DNA from: JAJCYK01 sp965212195
GTDB taxonomy: Bacteria; Bacteroidota; Bacteroidia; Cytophagales; Cyclobacteriaceae
NCBI GenBank assembly: GCA_965212195.1
Contig: CBDBUW010000010.1
Coordinates: 930,001-994,000, forward strand
DNA length: 64,000 bases
Direction: 5' to 3'
Positions 1 to 9,929 of the stretch are shown here, piece after piece. Position numbers and translations under genes: made by a program. Position 1 is the stretch's first letter. Every line of letters begins with the position of its first letter. The notes under the pieces were generated by a model, which worked only from the letters and a program-made list of their open reading frames with translations, ran no database searches and was not told the origin of the DNA.

Positions 1-658
1 TATGGAATCTGCTAAAAAAAGAATAATCATAAAAACCCTTGGTTTCCTCAGTCAAAGGTACATGAAGGCTAAGTATATCACATTGGTATAATTCCTCCAG
101 ATCGGCCTCTTGCACATATTCGTCGCTAAAATCCTTAAGGTATTTATCGTAAGCTAAAACCCGACATTTAAAGGGCGGAAGCATTTTAGCGAACGCGCTT
201 CCCATATTACCATACCCGATCAGGCCGATAGTTTTCCCAGATAATTCTGTGCCCCGAAAAACTTCTCGTTGCCATAGACCTTCCCGCACCGAACGATCGG
301 CCAAAGTCACGTTGTGCAACAAATTCAGCAATAAGGCCAGAGCATGTTCACCTAATGTAAGTCTGTTTCCCTCCGGGGCATTAATGATATGTATACCGGA
401 ATTGGCTAGGTATTGGCTATCCAGGTTATCCACCCCGGCACCTGCGCGAGCTACGAATTTTAAAGAAGTGGCCGCTTGAATAAACTCCGCATCTACCTTG
501 GTCTTACTGCGTATGACCAAGCCCTGGTAGCCTACAATTTCTTTTAAGAGTTCTTCCCTGGTGATTTCCGGTCGATAGTCTACCCTCCACCCCAGGCTTT
601 GAAGCGACGGTACCAGGGAGTGGTGCATTTTATCAGCAATAATACAGGATGGTTTCAT
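1..658 (-). CDS. D-2-hydroxyacid dehydrogenase (3-phosphoglycerate dehydrogenase-like), C-terminus cut off by window
   Basis: Reading down from an ATG at 658, the frame stays open to the window edge, giving about 219 residues. It starts MKPSCIIADKMHHSL and contains the family pattern VARAGAGVDNLD, the NAD-binding loop GLIGYGNMGSAFA and the following HVPLTEET stretch. These belong to the NAD-dependent D-2-hydroxyacid dehydrogenase family, whose SerA members oxidise 3-phosphoglycerate in serine synthesis. The C-terminal catalytic His/Glu part lies outside the window, so the substrate cannot be decided. It starts 7 bp after the mgtE stop and is probably co-transcribed with rsmA and mgtE. Partial gene; family call is firm, the specific substrate is inference. 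Confidence 0.85.
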   Translation of the reverse strand, partial: MKPSCIIADKMHHSLVPSLQSLGWRVDYRPEITREELLKEIVGYQGLVIRSKTKVDAEFIQAATSLKFVARAGAGVDNLDSQYLANSGIHIINAPEGNRLTLGEHALALLLNLLHNVTLADRSVREGLWQREVFRGTELSGKTIGLIGYGNMGSAFAKMLPPFKCRVLAYDKYLKDFSDEYVQEADLEELYQCDILSLHVPLTEETKGFYDYSFFSRFH

Positions 659-665
659 GATCCTG

Positions 666-2027
666 CTATAAAGTATATAGGATATGGGCCACACCGAAGT
701 ACACTGCCAGCCCCAGCAGGTCATTGGCTGTGGTAATAAAAGGTCCAGAGGCCAGAGCCGGATTAATGCCGAATTTATCCAGGATCAAAGGAGTAGCTGT
801 ACCCATGAAGCTGGCCAGCAATACTACGCTCAGTAAGGCTAATGACACGATCAGGGCCAATCTAACGCCATTGCCCATTACAAATTGTACACCCAGGAAC
901 ACCATAATAGCCAAAAGGACCCCATTGAGGATAGCCACCCAGAAAACCTTTCCCAGTCTTCTGTAAGTGGTTTGAGAAAAAGCAGACTTATTGGCCAGTC
1001 CTTGTACCACCAGAGAAGACGATTGAATGCCTACATTACCACCGGTGGCCATAATTAATGGAATGAAAAAGGTAAGCGTAAGGGTGATATTCTTCTCGAA
1101 GGTCTCCATAAACAGGGCTCCCAGCAGTCCTCCGATCATTCCGATGACCAGCCAGGGCAATCTGGCCCTGGTAAGCACCCACACACTGTCATCCTCTTCC
1201 ACATCTTCTGAAAGACCCGCCATCAATTGACGTTCCTGCTCGGCAAGGTCGGTGATTACATCCACGATATCATCGATAGTGATCCGTCCCACTAGTTTAC
1301 CTTGCATATTTATCACGGGGACCGCTTCTAGATCGTATTTACGCATAACGGAGGCTACCTCCACCTCATCCATGTAGGTTTCTACTGCTACTACCTCCTG
1401 GTCGTAAATTGAGGAAACCTTCATATGGTCATCGGCCAATACGATGCGCTTCAAGGAAACCCGCCCAAGTAATTTGTCGCCATCATCCACTACGTAAACA
1501 GCATATACCTTTTGGACGTCCTCAGCCTGGCGACGAATTTCCTCGATGGTTTTGCCAATGGTCCAATTGGCATTGGCTTTGATCAACTCCTTGGCCATTA
1601 AGCCGCCGGCACAGTCCTCATCATAGCGTAGCAGCTCCAGTACGTTGGAGGCTTTCTCCTCATTGTCGAGCCCGTCTATTACCGCCTCCCTGATTTTTAT
1701 GGGAAGTTCATTGACAATATCCGCACCGTCGTCGCTATCCAATTCATTAACGTACTTGGAAATCTCTTCAGTTTCAAATTCGCTTAAGAATTGTGATCGT
1801 GTATCGGGATCTAACTCTTTGATGATTTCAGAGCCGGTCTCTACATCGAGCATTTCCAGCACAAATTTGGAGTCTTTGCTATCAAATTCGTGCAAAAGCG
1901 CACTGATATCCGCCGAGTTTACACCGGAAAGGCTGGCCTGGATGAAAAGGATGTCGTGGGATTCAATAGCCTCACCAAATCGTTCCAGGAACTCTTTCGA
2001 TAGTTCAAATTGATTTACGGACTCCAA
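666..2027 (-). CDS. mgtE: Magnesium transporter MgtE
   Basis: 453-residue inner-membrane Mg2+ channel. An acidic helical N domain (about residues 10-135) ends in the conserved CAGGLM segment (139-144). A tandem CBS pair follows (about 145-265), then five predicted membrane helices from about residue 290. The pore signature PLIMATGGNVGIQ sits near residues 323-335. In the family, Mg2+ bound between the N and CBS domains closes the pore when cytosolic Mg2+ is sufficient. The start codon in this frame is TTG at 2027 (an in-frame ATT lies two codons upstream); no ATG is available nearby, and residues from FELSKEF onward fit the family. The gene overlaps the end of rsmA by 13 bp, indicating translational coupling. 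Confidence 0.95.
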   Translation of the reverse strand: MESVNQFELSKEFLERFGEAIESHDILFIQASLSGVNSADISALLHEFDSKDSKFVLEMLDVETGSEIIKELDPDTRSQFLSEFETEEISKYVNELDSDDGADIVNELPIKIREAVIDGLDNEEKASNVLELLRYDEDCAGGLMAKELIKANANWTIGKTIEEIRRQAEDVQKVYAVYVVDDGDKLLGRVSLKRIVLADDHMKVSSIYDQEVVAVETYMDEVEVASVMRKYDLEAVPVINMQGKLVGRITIDDIVDVITDLAEQERQLMAGLSEDVEEDDSVWVLTRARLPWLVIGMIGGLLGALFMETFEKNITLTLTFFIPLIMATGGNVGIQSSSLVVQGLANKSAFSQTTYRRLGKVFWVAILNGVLLAIMVFLGVQFVMGNGVRLALIVSLALLSVVLLASFMGTATPLILDKFGINPALASGPFITTANDLLGLAVYFGVAHILYTL

Positions 2028-2794
2028 AATGGTGAGATTAAATTTGTAAGTGCTACATAGTCATCAACCGAGAGCTGTTCCGCTCTTTTATCCAACACTT
2101 TCAGTTGATTGACTTCCGGCGGCAAATTAAATGGTTTTAGGGCGTTGCGCAAAGTTTTTCGGCGATTTTGGAATCCCTGTTTTACAATTCTTCGAAATAA
2201 GCCGGGGTCGCAATCCAACAGAGGTTTAGGCAGGCTCCGTAACCTTATAACTGCGGAATCCACCTTTGGAGGTGGTTGAAATGAAACTGCTGAAACCTCA
2301 AACAGATACTCCACATCATAAAATGCTTGAAGAAGCACACTTAGGATACCGTATTTACGGGATCCGGGGCCGGAAGCCAGGCGTTGCGCCACCTCCTTCT
2401 GCAACATGCAAACTATCTCCGGTATGTTGCCCGGAGTTTCTAAAATCTTGAAAAAGATCTGAGAGGAGATATGATAGGGAAAATTTCCGATGATCCCGTA
2501 GCAATCCCTGAAGATCTCTTCTGGTTGCCATTTCAAGTAATCTCCCTGGATAATGTGGTGCGCGGCCTGAGGAAATCGTTTTTTAAGGTATTTAACAGAT
2601 TCCCGGTCCAATTCAATCATCCAGAGGTCCGAGGGATTCTGATCCAGCAGGTATTCGGTCAACACACCGGTACCTGGGCCAATTTCCAGTAGTTGGCGGT
2701 ACTCCCCGTGACCGGTTAGGGCCTGAGTAATGTCGCGGGCTACCTCCAGATCTCTTAGAAAATGCTGGCCCAAATGCTTTTTTGCCCTTACCAT
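2015..2794 (-). CDS. rsmA: 16S rRNA (adenine1518-N6/adenine1519-N6)-dimethyltransferase
   Basis: KsgA/RsmA dimethylates two adjacent adenines in helix 45 of 16S rRNA late in 30S assembly. The protein begins MVRAKKHLGQHFL, the classical N-terminus of the family, so I take the ATG at 2794 (259 residues). The open frame reaches further up to a TTG at 2860, but that TTG is the -33 element of the promoter. The SAM site LLEIGPGTGVLTEYLL and the catalytic motif NFPYHISSQ (an N-[LF]-P-Y variant) are present. First gene of an rsmA-mgtE-dehydrogenase operon; divergent from pdxA with 80 bp between. Confidence 0.96.
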   Translation of the reverse strand: MVRAKKHLGQHFLRDLEVARDITQALTGHGEYRQLLEIGPGTGVLTEYLLDQNPSDLWMIELDRESVKYLKKRFPQAAHHIIQGDYLKWQPEEIFRDCYGIIGNFPYHISSQIFFKILETPGNIPEIVCMLQKEVAQRLASGPGSRKYGILSVLLQAFYDVEYLFEVSAVSFQPPPKVDSAVIRLRSLPKPLLDCDPGLFRRIVKQGFQNRRKTLRNALKPFNLPPEVNQLKVLDKRAEQLSVDDYVALTNLISPFWSP

Positions 2795-2830
2795 TGAATG
2801 CTCTGGAATAAAATAGCTTAATTTGTGATT

Positions 2831-2860
2831 CAAATGTACAACAATACCCTGCATCCGCAA
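2831..2860 (-). promoter_or_regulatory. Bacteroidota-type promoter of rsmA operon
   Basis: On the minus strand TTG (2860-2858), a 19-bp spacer and TACATTTG (2838-2831) match the known Bacteroidota consensus TTG-N19-TAnnTTTG. The -7 element lies 36 bp upstream of the rsmA ATG at 2794. Confidence 0.75.
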
Positions 2861-2874
2861 GGGAGATCTCAGTC

Positions 2875-3909
2875 ATGAAGCCTCAAAGCAATCCACAACT
2901 GCCTACCATAGGAATTTCTCTAGGAGATATGAACGGCATTGGCCCGGAGGTCATTATAAAGACCCTGATGGACCATCGTATATTGAAAATAATCACTCCG
3001 GTGATCTATGGCAGCGCCAAGATCATATCATTTTACCGAAAAATGCTTAAAGCGGACCTGAACTACCACCAAATATCGCTTTCGGATACCCCCAAACCAA
3101 AGACTAACAACGTAGTGAATTGTTGGGACGAAATGGTTAACATAAGGCCGGGTAAAGCTACCGAAGAAGCCGGTAGATATGCTTACTTAAGTTTGAAGCA
3201 TGCCACCGACCACTTGTTGGAGGGAAAAGTCGCCGCTTTGATCACCGCCCCTATCAACAAAAAGATCATGCAGCAAGACTCCTTTGATTTCCCAGGTCAC
3301 ACCGAGTATCTGATCCACAGGTGCCAGCAATCTGAAGGCCTTATGCTGATGATCAGTGATAATCTTAGAATAGGGGTGGTGACCGGGCATATACCCTTGA
3401 AGGACGTAGCGGCTGCTATCACAGAACAAGACATCAGGAGAAAAATCTCCATTCTCAGCGACACATTAAAGCTTGATTTTGGTATAAACAAACCTAAAAT
3501 TGCGGTGTTAGGACTTAACCCGCACGCGGGGGATCAGGGATTACTTGGCTCAGAAGAACAAGAACTGTTGGAGCCTTTATTAAAGGATCTGAAGAATGAC
3601 GGACATCTGGTCTTTGGCCCTTTCCCGGCCGATGGGTTCTTTGGTTCCCAGCAGTTTCACCTCTACGACGCCGTTTTGGCCATGTACCACGACCAGGGTC
3701 TCATTCCTTTCAAGTCACTTTCATTCGGAACCGGGGTCAATTACACCGCAGGGCTGCCCGTGATCCGCACCAGCCCCGATCATGGTACGGCCTATGCCCT
3801 GGCGGGCAAGAATAAAGCGGATGAGAGTTCCTTTAGAGCTGCCCTGTTTGCCGCCCTGGATCTGGTCAGAAACCGCCAACAAGCTACAGCTTCCACCACT
3901 ATAAATTAA
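2875..3909 (+). CDS. pdxA: 4-hydroxythreonine-4-phosphate dehydrogenase
   Basis: 344 residues, normal for PdxA. It oxidises and decarboxylates 4-phosphohydroxy-L-threonine in the DXP-dependent pyridoxal phosphate pathway, with NAD(P)+ and a divalent metal. Visible family motifs are the opening GISLGDMNGIGPEVI, the substrate/metal-binding PGHTEYL, the LNPHAGDQG segment and YHDQGLIPFK, which supply the metal-binding His residues. ATG at 2875. Divergent from rsmA, as in several Bacteroidota. The downstream DUF177 gene has its own promoter. Confidence 0.95.
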   Translation: MKPQSNPQLPTIGISLGDMNGIGPEVIIKTLMDHRILKIITPVIYGSAKIISFYRKMLKADLNYHQISLSDTPKPKTNNVVNCWDEMVNIRPGKATEEAGRYAYLSLKHATDHLLEGKVAALITAPINKKIMQQDSFDFPGHTEYLIHRCQQSEGLMLMISDNLRIGVVTGHIPLKDVAAAITEQDIRRKISILSDTLKLDFGINKPKIAVLGLNPHAGDQGLLGSEEQELLEPLLKDLKNDGHLVFGPFPADGFFGSQQFHLYDAVLAMYHDQGLIPFKSLSFGTGVNYTAGLPVIRTSPDHGTAYALAGKNKADESSFRAALFAALDLVRNRQQATASTTIN

Positions 3910-3941
3910 TAGTGAATATTCCCGATTTTAAATTATATTTT

Positions 3942-3949
3942 TAACTTTG
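3942..3949 (+). promoter_or_regulatory. Probable -7 element of the DUF177-rpmF-plsX-fabH operon
   Basis: TAACTTTG is a perfect match to TAnnTTTG and sits 20 bp upstream of the ATG at 3970. No good TTG is seen at the -33 position; the upstream region is AT-rich. Confidence 0.55.
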
Positions 3950-3969
3950 CATCTTGGTTTTGAGGCGGC

Positions 3970-4482
3970 ATGAAGAGTTACGACATTGATATCTTTAGAC
4001 TGAGCAACAAGTTGCACCAGTTCGAATTTCCGATTGACCGGTCCTTCTTCGAATCAAGGGAGCAGGAACTGGTGGAAAACGGAGATATTAAAGTGCAGAT
4101 CGAGTTGGACAAAAACGACCGGTTTATTTCCATGGACTTTCACCTGAGCGGTACTGTGGAGCTCGTCTGTGACCGCAGTCTGGACCAATTTAACTACCCC
4201 ATTGAGGAACATCAAAAAGTGATCTTCAAATATGGGGACCAGGAAACGGAATTGTCGGAAGATATGGTGATGATCACGGCACAAACCCAACAGATCAACG
4301 TGGCCCAGTATATCTTTGAGTTTATTGGATTGGCCCTGCCTATGAAGAAATTACATCCTCGATACCAGCAGGATGACGAGGAGGGACCGATGGTGTACAC
4401 CTCACAGGACAGCGCAGATGAACCACAGGCAACTGAATCAGATCCTCGTTGGAACGAATTAAAAAGATTAAAAAAGGACTAA
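3970..4482 (+). CDS. DUF177 (YceD-like) protein
   Basis: 170-residue acidic cytosolic protein of the DUF177/YceD family, which in many bacteria precedes rpmF and is linked with 23S rRNA/50S maturation. The Bacteroidota form ends with a DPRW-x-x-L-x-x-L motif, seen here as DPRWNELKRLKKD. The middle contains a single Cys (VCDRSLD) rather than a zinc-binding cluster. The rpmF gene starts 18 bp downstream, the usual pairing. Function in the family remains inferred mainly from genetics. Confidence 0.88.
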   Translation: MKSYDIDIFRLSNKLHQFEFPIDRSFFESREQELVENGDIKVQIELDKNDRFISMDFHLSGTVELVCDRSLDQFNYPIEEHQKVIFKYGDQETELSEDMVMITAQTQQINVAQYIFEFIGLALPMKKLHPRYQQDDEEGPMVYTSQDSADEPQATESDPRWNELKRLKKD

Positions 4483-4500
4483 AGACTTAACTATACAATA

Positions 4501-4686
4501 ATGGCACACCCAAAGAGAAAAATATCCAAATCCCGGAGGGACAAACGCAGGACTCATTATAAAAGTACTGCTGCTACCTTCATGGAGTGTTCGAACTGCG
4601 GTGCTCCTGTGCTCTATCATCGGGTATGTACGGAATGCGGCTACTATAAGGGTAAACCGGCTATAGAAAAAGAGATAGCGGTATAG
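4501..4686 (+). CDS. rpmF: 50S ribosomal protein L32
   Basis: 61 residues, basic, beginning MAHPKRKISKSRRDKRR, the standard bL32 N-terminus after Met removal. Two Cys pairs (CSNC and CTEC) give the zinc-ribbon form of L32, so this copy is the C+ (Zn-binding) type. It lies between DUF177 and plsX, the common rpmF-plsX-fabH arrangement that couples ribosome and lipid synthesis. Confidence 0.97.
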   Translation: MAHPKRKISKSRRDKRRTHYKSTAATFMECSNCGAPVLYHRVCTECGYYKGKPAIEKEIAV

Positions 4687-4690
4687 CCAC

Positions 4691-5632
4691 ATGAAAATTG
4701 CCCTGGATGTAGTGGGGGGTGATTATGCCCCTGATTCTACCATTAAAGGTGTAAAACTGGCTCTGGAGGAGCTGCCGTCATCGATTTCCATAGCATTAGT
4801 TGGGCCCCAAGAACTGACCACTTCCAAGCTTCGGGAGCACGATGTGGACACTTCAAGGATTGAAATCGTGAACGCCCCTGAAATCATAGAGATGGGCGAG
4901 CACCCTACCAAGGGCCTTTCACAAAAACCTCAGGCAAGTATTCCTATAGGTTACGGCCTATTAAAGTCCGGAGCCGTAGAAGCTTTTTGCAGCGCTGGTA
5001 ATACTGGTGCCATGCACGTGGGCGCTATGTTCTCGATCAAGAGCATCACAGGTATTATCCGGCCGGGTATCGCGGGATTTGCTCCCAAGGAAAGCGGCGG
5101 TTTGGGCGTGATCATGGATGTAGGAGCTAACGCCGATTGTAAACCGGACGTATTGCTGCAATTTGGAGAAATCGCCTCCGTATATGCCAAGCACGTGTTA
5201 AAAATCGAAAATCCCAAAGTGGGTTTAATGAACTTGGGGGAGGAGGAAAAAAAGGGCACTCTATTAACTCAAGCTGCCTACCAACTATTCAAGATCAACA
5301 AACGCCTTAATTTTGTGGGCAATGTGGAAGGTTACGATATTTTTAACGACAAAGCTGATGTGATCGTTTGTGACGGCTTTACGGGAAATGTGATATTGAA
5401 ACTGGCAGAATCTATATATACCTTGCTGCAAAAAAGGAACTTCTCAGACCCATTTTTCGATCAATTCAATTACGAAGCCATCGGGGGCAGCCCCATCCTG
5501 GGGGTCAACGGTAACGTGATCATCGGACATGGCATTTCCACGGCGCCGGCCATAAAAAACATGCTTATTCAAGCCATGCAAATGGCAAAATCGAGAGTGC
5601 ACGAAAAAATTAAAGAAACGCTCCAAGACTAA
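4691..5632 (+). CDS. plsX: Phosphate acyltransferase PlsX
   Basis: 313 residues. PlsX converts acyl-ACP and phosphate to acyl-phosphate, the donor for PlsY in phosphatidic acid synthesis, and works peripherally on the inner membrane. The N-terminus KIALDVVGGDYAP is the family opening, and ATKG-like HPTKGLSQKPQASI plus SAGNTGAM are the typical phosphate-binding regions. It begins 4 bp after rpmF and is followed 11 bp later by fabH. Confidence 0.95.
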   Translation: MKIALDVVGGDYAPDSTIKGVKLALEELPSSISIALVGPQELTTSKLREHDVDTSRIEIVNAPEIIEMGEHPTKGLSQKPQASIPIGYGLLKSGAVEAFCSAGNTGAMHVGAMFSIKSITGIIRPGIAGFAPKESGGLGVIMDVGANADCKPDVLLQFGEIASVYAKHVLKIENPKVGLMNLGEEEKKGTLLTQAAYQLFKINKRLNFVGNVEGYDIFNDKADVIVCDGFTGNVILKLAESIYTLLQKRNFSDPFFDQFNYEAIGGSPILGVNGNVIIGHGISTAPAIKNMLIQAMQMAKSRVHEKIKETLQD

Positions 5633-5643
5633 TCCAAAAAAAT

Positions 5644-6639
5644 ATGGAGAAAACCTATGCGAAGATAACCGGAGTACATGGATATGTGCCGGATTATGTT
5701 TTAACCAACCAGGAATTGGAAACTATGGTTGAAACCACCGACGAATGGATCACCACGCGCACGGGCATCAAAGAAAGGCGTATTCTCAAAGGGGCAGATC
5801 AGGGTACTTCAGTAATTGGGATCGAGTCAGTAAAAGGGTTGTTGGAGAAAACCAATACTGATCCCGCAGAAATCGACCTCATCATATGCGCCACCACCAC
5901 CCCGGACATGGTGTTCCCCAGTACTGCCAACATCATAGCCAGCGGCGTAGGAGCGGTTAATTCCTTTAGCTACGATTTACAAGCGGCCTGCTCGGGATTT
6001 CTCTATGCATTGACCACGGGCGCAAAATTTATTGAATCCGGGACCTATAATAAAGTGGTGGTAGTGGGGGCCGATAAAATGTCCTCCATTATCGATTATA
6101 CCGATCGGGCTACCTGCATTATCTTTGGCGACGGCGGAGGTGCGGTGCTGCTGGAACCCACCACCGAAGAAGTAGGCATCAGGGACAGTATCCTGCGCTC
6201 TGATGGGTCGGGGGCAGAGTTTCTGCATATGAAAGCAGGGGGTAGTCGGCGACCGGCCACCGTTCAAACGGTGGAAGCTAGGGAACATTTTGTGCATCAA
6301 GAAGGTGCCACAGTGTTTAAATTTGCGGTGACCAACATGGCCGATGTCTCCGCTGAGATCATGAAAAAGAACCATTTGAATTCTGAAGACATTGCCTGGC
6401 TGGTTCCCCATCAAGCCAATCTGAGAATTATCGATGCCACTGCCAAACGCATGGGCGTAGGACCGGAAAAGGTAATGATCAATATCGAGAAATACGGCAA
6501 CACCACCTCGGGGACAATTCCGCTCTGCCTATGGGATTTCGAGTCGCAATTGAAGAAAAATGACAATCTAATTTTAGCGGCTTTTGGCGGCGGATTTACT
6601 TGGGGTGCGATCTATTTGAAATGGGCCTATAATGGTTAA
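5644..6639 (+). CDS. fabH: 3-oxoacyl-[ACP] synthase III (KAS III)
   Basis: 331 residues. FabH condenses acetyl-CoA (or branched acyl-CoA) with malonyl-ACP to start fatty acid synthesis. The catalytic triad is visible: Cys116 in QAACSGFLYAL, His256 in VPHQANLRI and Asn286 in KYGNTTSG. TTRTGIKERR near residues 37-46 is the CoA-binding loop. Start ATG at 5644. Placement in plsX-fabH-efp-accBC puts it with the malonyl-CoA supply genes. Confidence 0.96.
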   Translation: MEKTYAKITGVHGYVPDYVLTNQELETMVETTDEWITTRTGIKERRILKGADQGTSVIGIESVKGLLEKTNTDPAEIDLIICATTTPDMVFPSTANIIASGVGAVNSFSYDLQAACSGFLYALTTGAKFIESGTYNKVVVVGADKMSSIIDYTDRATCIIFGDGGGAVLLEPTTEEVGIRDSILRSDGSGAEFLHMKAGGSRRPATVQTVEAREHFVHQEGATVFKFAVTNMADVSAEIMKKNHLNSEDIAWLVPHQANLRIIDATAKRMGVGPEKVMINIEKYGNTTSGTIPLCLWDFESQLKKNDNLILAAFGGGFTWGAIYLKWAYNG

Positions 6640-6646
6640 AATTAGA

Positions 6647-6676
6647 TTGCTTTTAAAAATTTGATTTGTAAATTAC
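6647..6676 (+). promoter_or_regulatory. Possible promoter for efp-accB-accC
   Basis: TTG (6647-6649), 19-bp spacer, TAAATTAC (6669-6676), 16 bp before the efp ATG. The spacing is ideal but the -7 box keeps only TAnnTT of the consensus, so this is a weaker call. Confidence 0.4.
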
Positions 6677-6691
6677 ACCAAAATACCCGCC

Positions 6692-7255
6692 ATGGCCAGC
6701 ACTGCTGATTTTAAAAATGGACTCTGTATTGAATACAACAACGATCTGTATACCATTGTGGAGTTTCAGCACGTTAAGCCAGGTAAAGGGCCAGCATTCG
6801 TGCGTACAAAACTAAAAAACCTTAAAACGGGCAAGGTAGTGGACAACACCTTTACCGCTGGTGTGAAGATCACCACCGCCCGCATCGAAAGAAGACCCCA
6901 TCAGTACCTTTATAAGGACGACATGGGTTACCATTTCATGGACAGCAACTCCTTTGAACAAGTAACGCTTTCTAAAAACCTGATTTCTGCTCCTCAACTG
7001 CTGAAAGACGGCCAAGATGTGGAAGTCGTCTATCACGATGAAACCGAAACCCCTCTTAATTGTGACTTACCCCAATTTGTAGAGCTTACCATCACCTACA
7101 CGGAGCCTGGAGTTAAAGGGGATACCGCCACAAATGCCACTAAATCGGCTACGCTAGAAACCGGCGCGGAAATCCAAGTTCCATTATTTATTGATCAGGG
7201 AGAAACCATAAAGGTCGACACCCGCACTAGTTCCTATTCAGAACGAGTAAAATAA
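6692..7255 (+). CDS. efp: Elongation factor P
   Basis: 187 residues. EF-P binds between the ribosomal P and E sites and relieves stalling at polyproline. Three OB-like beta domains are expected. The loop that reaches the peptidyl-transferase centre is HVKPGKGPAFVR, with Lys32 at the position that is modified in other bacteria; no modification enzyme is visible in the window. The C-terminal part (GVKGDTATNATKSATLETG...VDTRTSSYSERVK) is typical. It precedes accB by 5 bp. Confidence 0.96.
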   Translation: MASTADFKNGLCIEYNNDLYTIVEFQHVKPGKGPAFVRTKLKNLKTGKVVDNTFTAGVKITTARIERRPHQYLYKDDMGYHFMDSNSFEQVTLSKNLISAPQLLKDGQDVEVVYHDETETPLNCDLPQFVELTITYTEPGVKGDTATNATKSATLETGAEIQVPLFIDQGETIKVDTRTSSYSERVK

Positions 7256-7260
7256 GCGAT

Positions 7261-7752
7261 ATGAAAGCCAAAGAGATACAAGAACTGATCGATTTTATCT
7301 CAAAGTCCGGATTGGACGAAGTGAATATCGAAACCGAGCAGTTCAAGATCAAAGTCAGAAAAAACTCAGAAGTTAAACAACAGATCATAACCCCAACCTC
7401 TCCTACCACTATAGCTATTCCAGCGGCCACGCCGACTGCGGCTCCGGTGGCTACCGAGGAAAACGGAACCAGTCCTGCTGCCGAACCGGCTGCAGAACCT
7501 TCTAAGAATGGTTATACAGAGATCAAATCTCCAATGATCGGCACCTTTTACCGGGCTGCCGGACCAGATTCCGAAGCTTTTGTAGCGGTAGGGGATAAAA
7601 TTTCCGTTGGACAAACCGTGTGCATTGTAGAAGCCATGAAATTATTCAATGAAATCGAGTCGGAAGTGGCCGGAACCGTCATTAAAGTGCTGGTGGACAA
7701 TTCAACTCCAGTAGAATACGACCAACCCCTTTTCTTGATCGATCCGGCATAG
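7261..7752 (+). CDS. accB: Acetyl-CoA carboxylase biotin carboxyl carrier protein
   Basis: 163 residues: an N-terminal helical region (1-40), a flexible Ala/Pro/Thr-rich linker (about 41-82) and a C-terminal biotinyl domain. The biotin acceptor is Lys127 in VEAMKLFNEI, matching the EAMK-[LM] signature. BCCP carries the carboxybiotin between AccC and the carboxyltransferase. Paired with accC 38 bp downstream; accA and accD are not in this window. Confidence 0.96.
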   Translation: MKAKEIQELIDFISKSGLDEVNIETEQFKIKVRKNSEVKQQIITPTSPTTIAIPAATPTAAPVATEENGTSPAAEPAAEPSKNGYTEIKSPMIGTFYRAAGPDSEAFVAVGDKISVGQTVCIVEAMKLFNEIESEVAGTVIKVLVDNSTPVEYDQPLFLIDPA

Positions 7753-7790
7753 CCAGGCTTTAGTAAGTTTCAACTGTTAATTGCACCACC

Positions 7791-9134
<1,344 letters not shown>

Positions 9135-9135
9135 A

Positions 9136-9702
9136 CTAGCTTTTGGGACTAATTGCCTGCTCCAGGGATTGGAACCATTTGAGGCCGTATTTGCGGATAA
9201 GCGGGATCTTCAGGAACTTGTATAGCGGAGTTTGAGTAGCCTCTCCCAGTTTGCATGCCGGACTGCAAATATGCCATTGATCGTAATTGATAGCGTCGTA
9301 TTGGTCATAGGAGGTGATACGCAACGGGTACAAATGGCAAGAAATAGGTTTACGAAAATTCGTGACACCGTCGTTACAAGCCTGTTCTATGCTGCATTTC
9401 AAGATCCCATGTTTATCATAGATCGCATATGCACACTCTTTACCCTCCACGGTGGGCGTTGAATAGTCGCCCTCGTGGTCCTTTATGTAAGCTCCCTGTT
9501 CGCGGATAGCCTGTTTCCCTGATTCCGATAAATAGGGTTCTACCAAGGGAAAAACATCATCCATGATCTTAAGCTCTTCATCATCTAAGGGAGCGCCCAG
9601 ATCTCCTTCTACACAACATCCACCCTTGCATTTCTGCAAATCGCATACAAAAAAAGCCTCTTTGATGTCATCGCTTATAATGGTATTATCGATTACGATC
9701 AT
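9136..9702 (-). CDS. DUF3109 family cysteine-rich protein
   Basis: 188 residues from ATG 9702. The N-terminal cluster CDLQKCKGGCCVEGDLGAPL, with further Cys residues at CAYAIYD, CSIEQAC, SCHLYPLR and CSPACKLGE, is the conserved pattern of DUF3109, a family resembling YkgJ-type Fe-S or zinc-binding proteins. No membrane segment or signal peptide. Function is unknown; metal binding is an inference from the Cys pattern. Confidence 0.85.
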   Translation of the reverse strand: MIVIDNTIISDDIKEAFFVCDLQKCKGGCCVEGDLGAPLDDEELKIMDDVFPLVEPYLSESGKQAIREQGAYIKDHEGDYSTPTVEGKECAYAIYDKHGILKCSIEQACNDGVTNFRKPISCHLYPLRITSYDQYDAINYDQWHICSPACKLGEATQTPLYKFLKIPLIRKYGLKWFQSLEQAISPKS

Positions 9703-9759
9703 GTTGAGGACAAAGATAAGTTATTTTCAACTAAGAGCTTATTTGCTTATTTTTCCCCC

Positions 9760-9909
9760 ATGAAAATTGCTTTTTTTAAATTGCTGGCGAAGTTGAACAA
9801 GGCGGTCTTACCCAGTTTTGCTCAAAAGGATCTTAATAAGTTGACCACTTTTCAAAAAGCAGTGGTAGGGTACCGGTATTGGGTAACTACTAACTCACTA
9901 CCGGAATAG
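9760..9909 (+). CDS. Small conserved 'SsrA-binding protein'-like ORF (49 aa)
   Basis: ATG at 9760 opens a 49-codon frame ending TAG at 9909. The product starts MKIAFFKLLAKLNKAVLPSF and continues with a K-x-T-x-F-Q-K-A-V-V-G-Y-R-Y-W-V-T-x-N-S-L pattern. I recognise this as a short basic protein widespread in Flavobacteriia, usually annotated as SsrA-binding protein although it is far shorter than SmpB. It sits between a divergent DUF3109 gene and a strong hairpin terminator. The real function is unknown. Confidence 0.7.
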   Translation: MKIAFFKLLAKLNKAVLPSFAQKDLNKLTTFQKAVVGYRYWVTTNSLPE

Positions 9910-9929
9910 CTAAACCGTTGTGGGAATAG

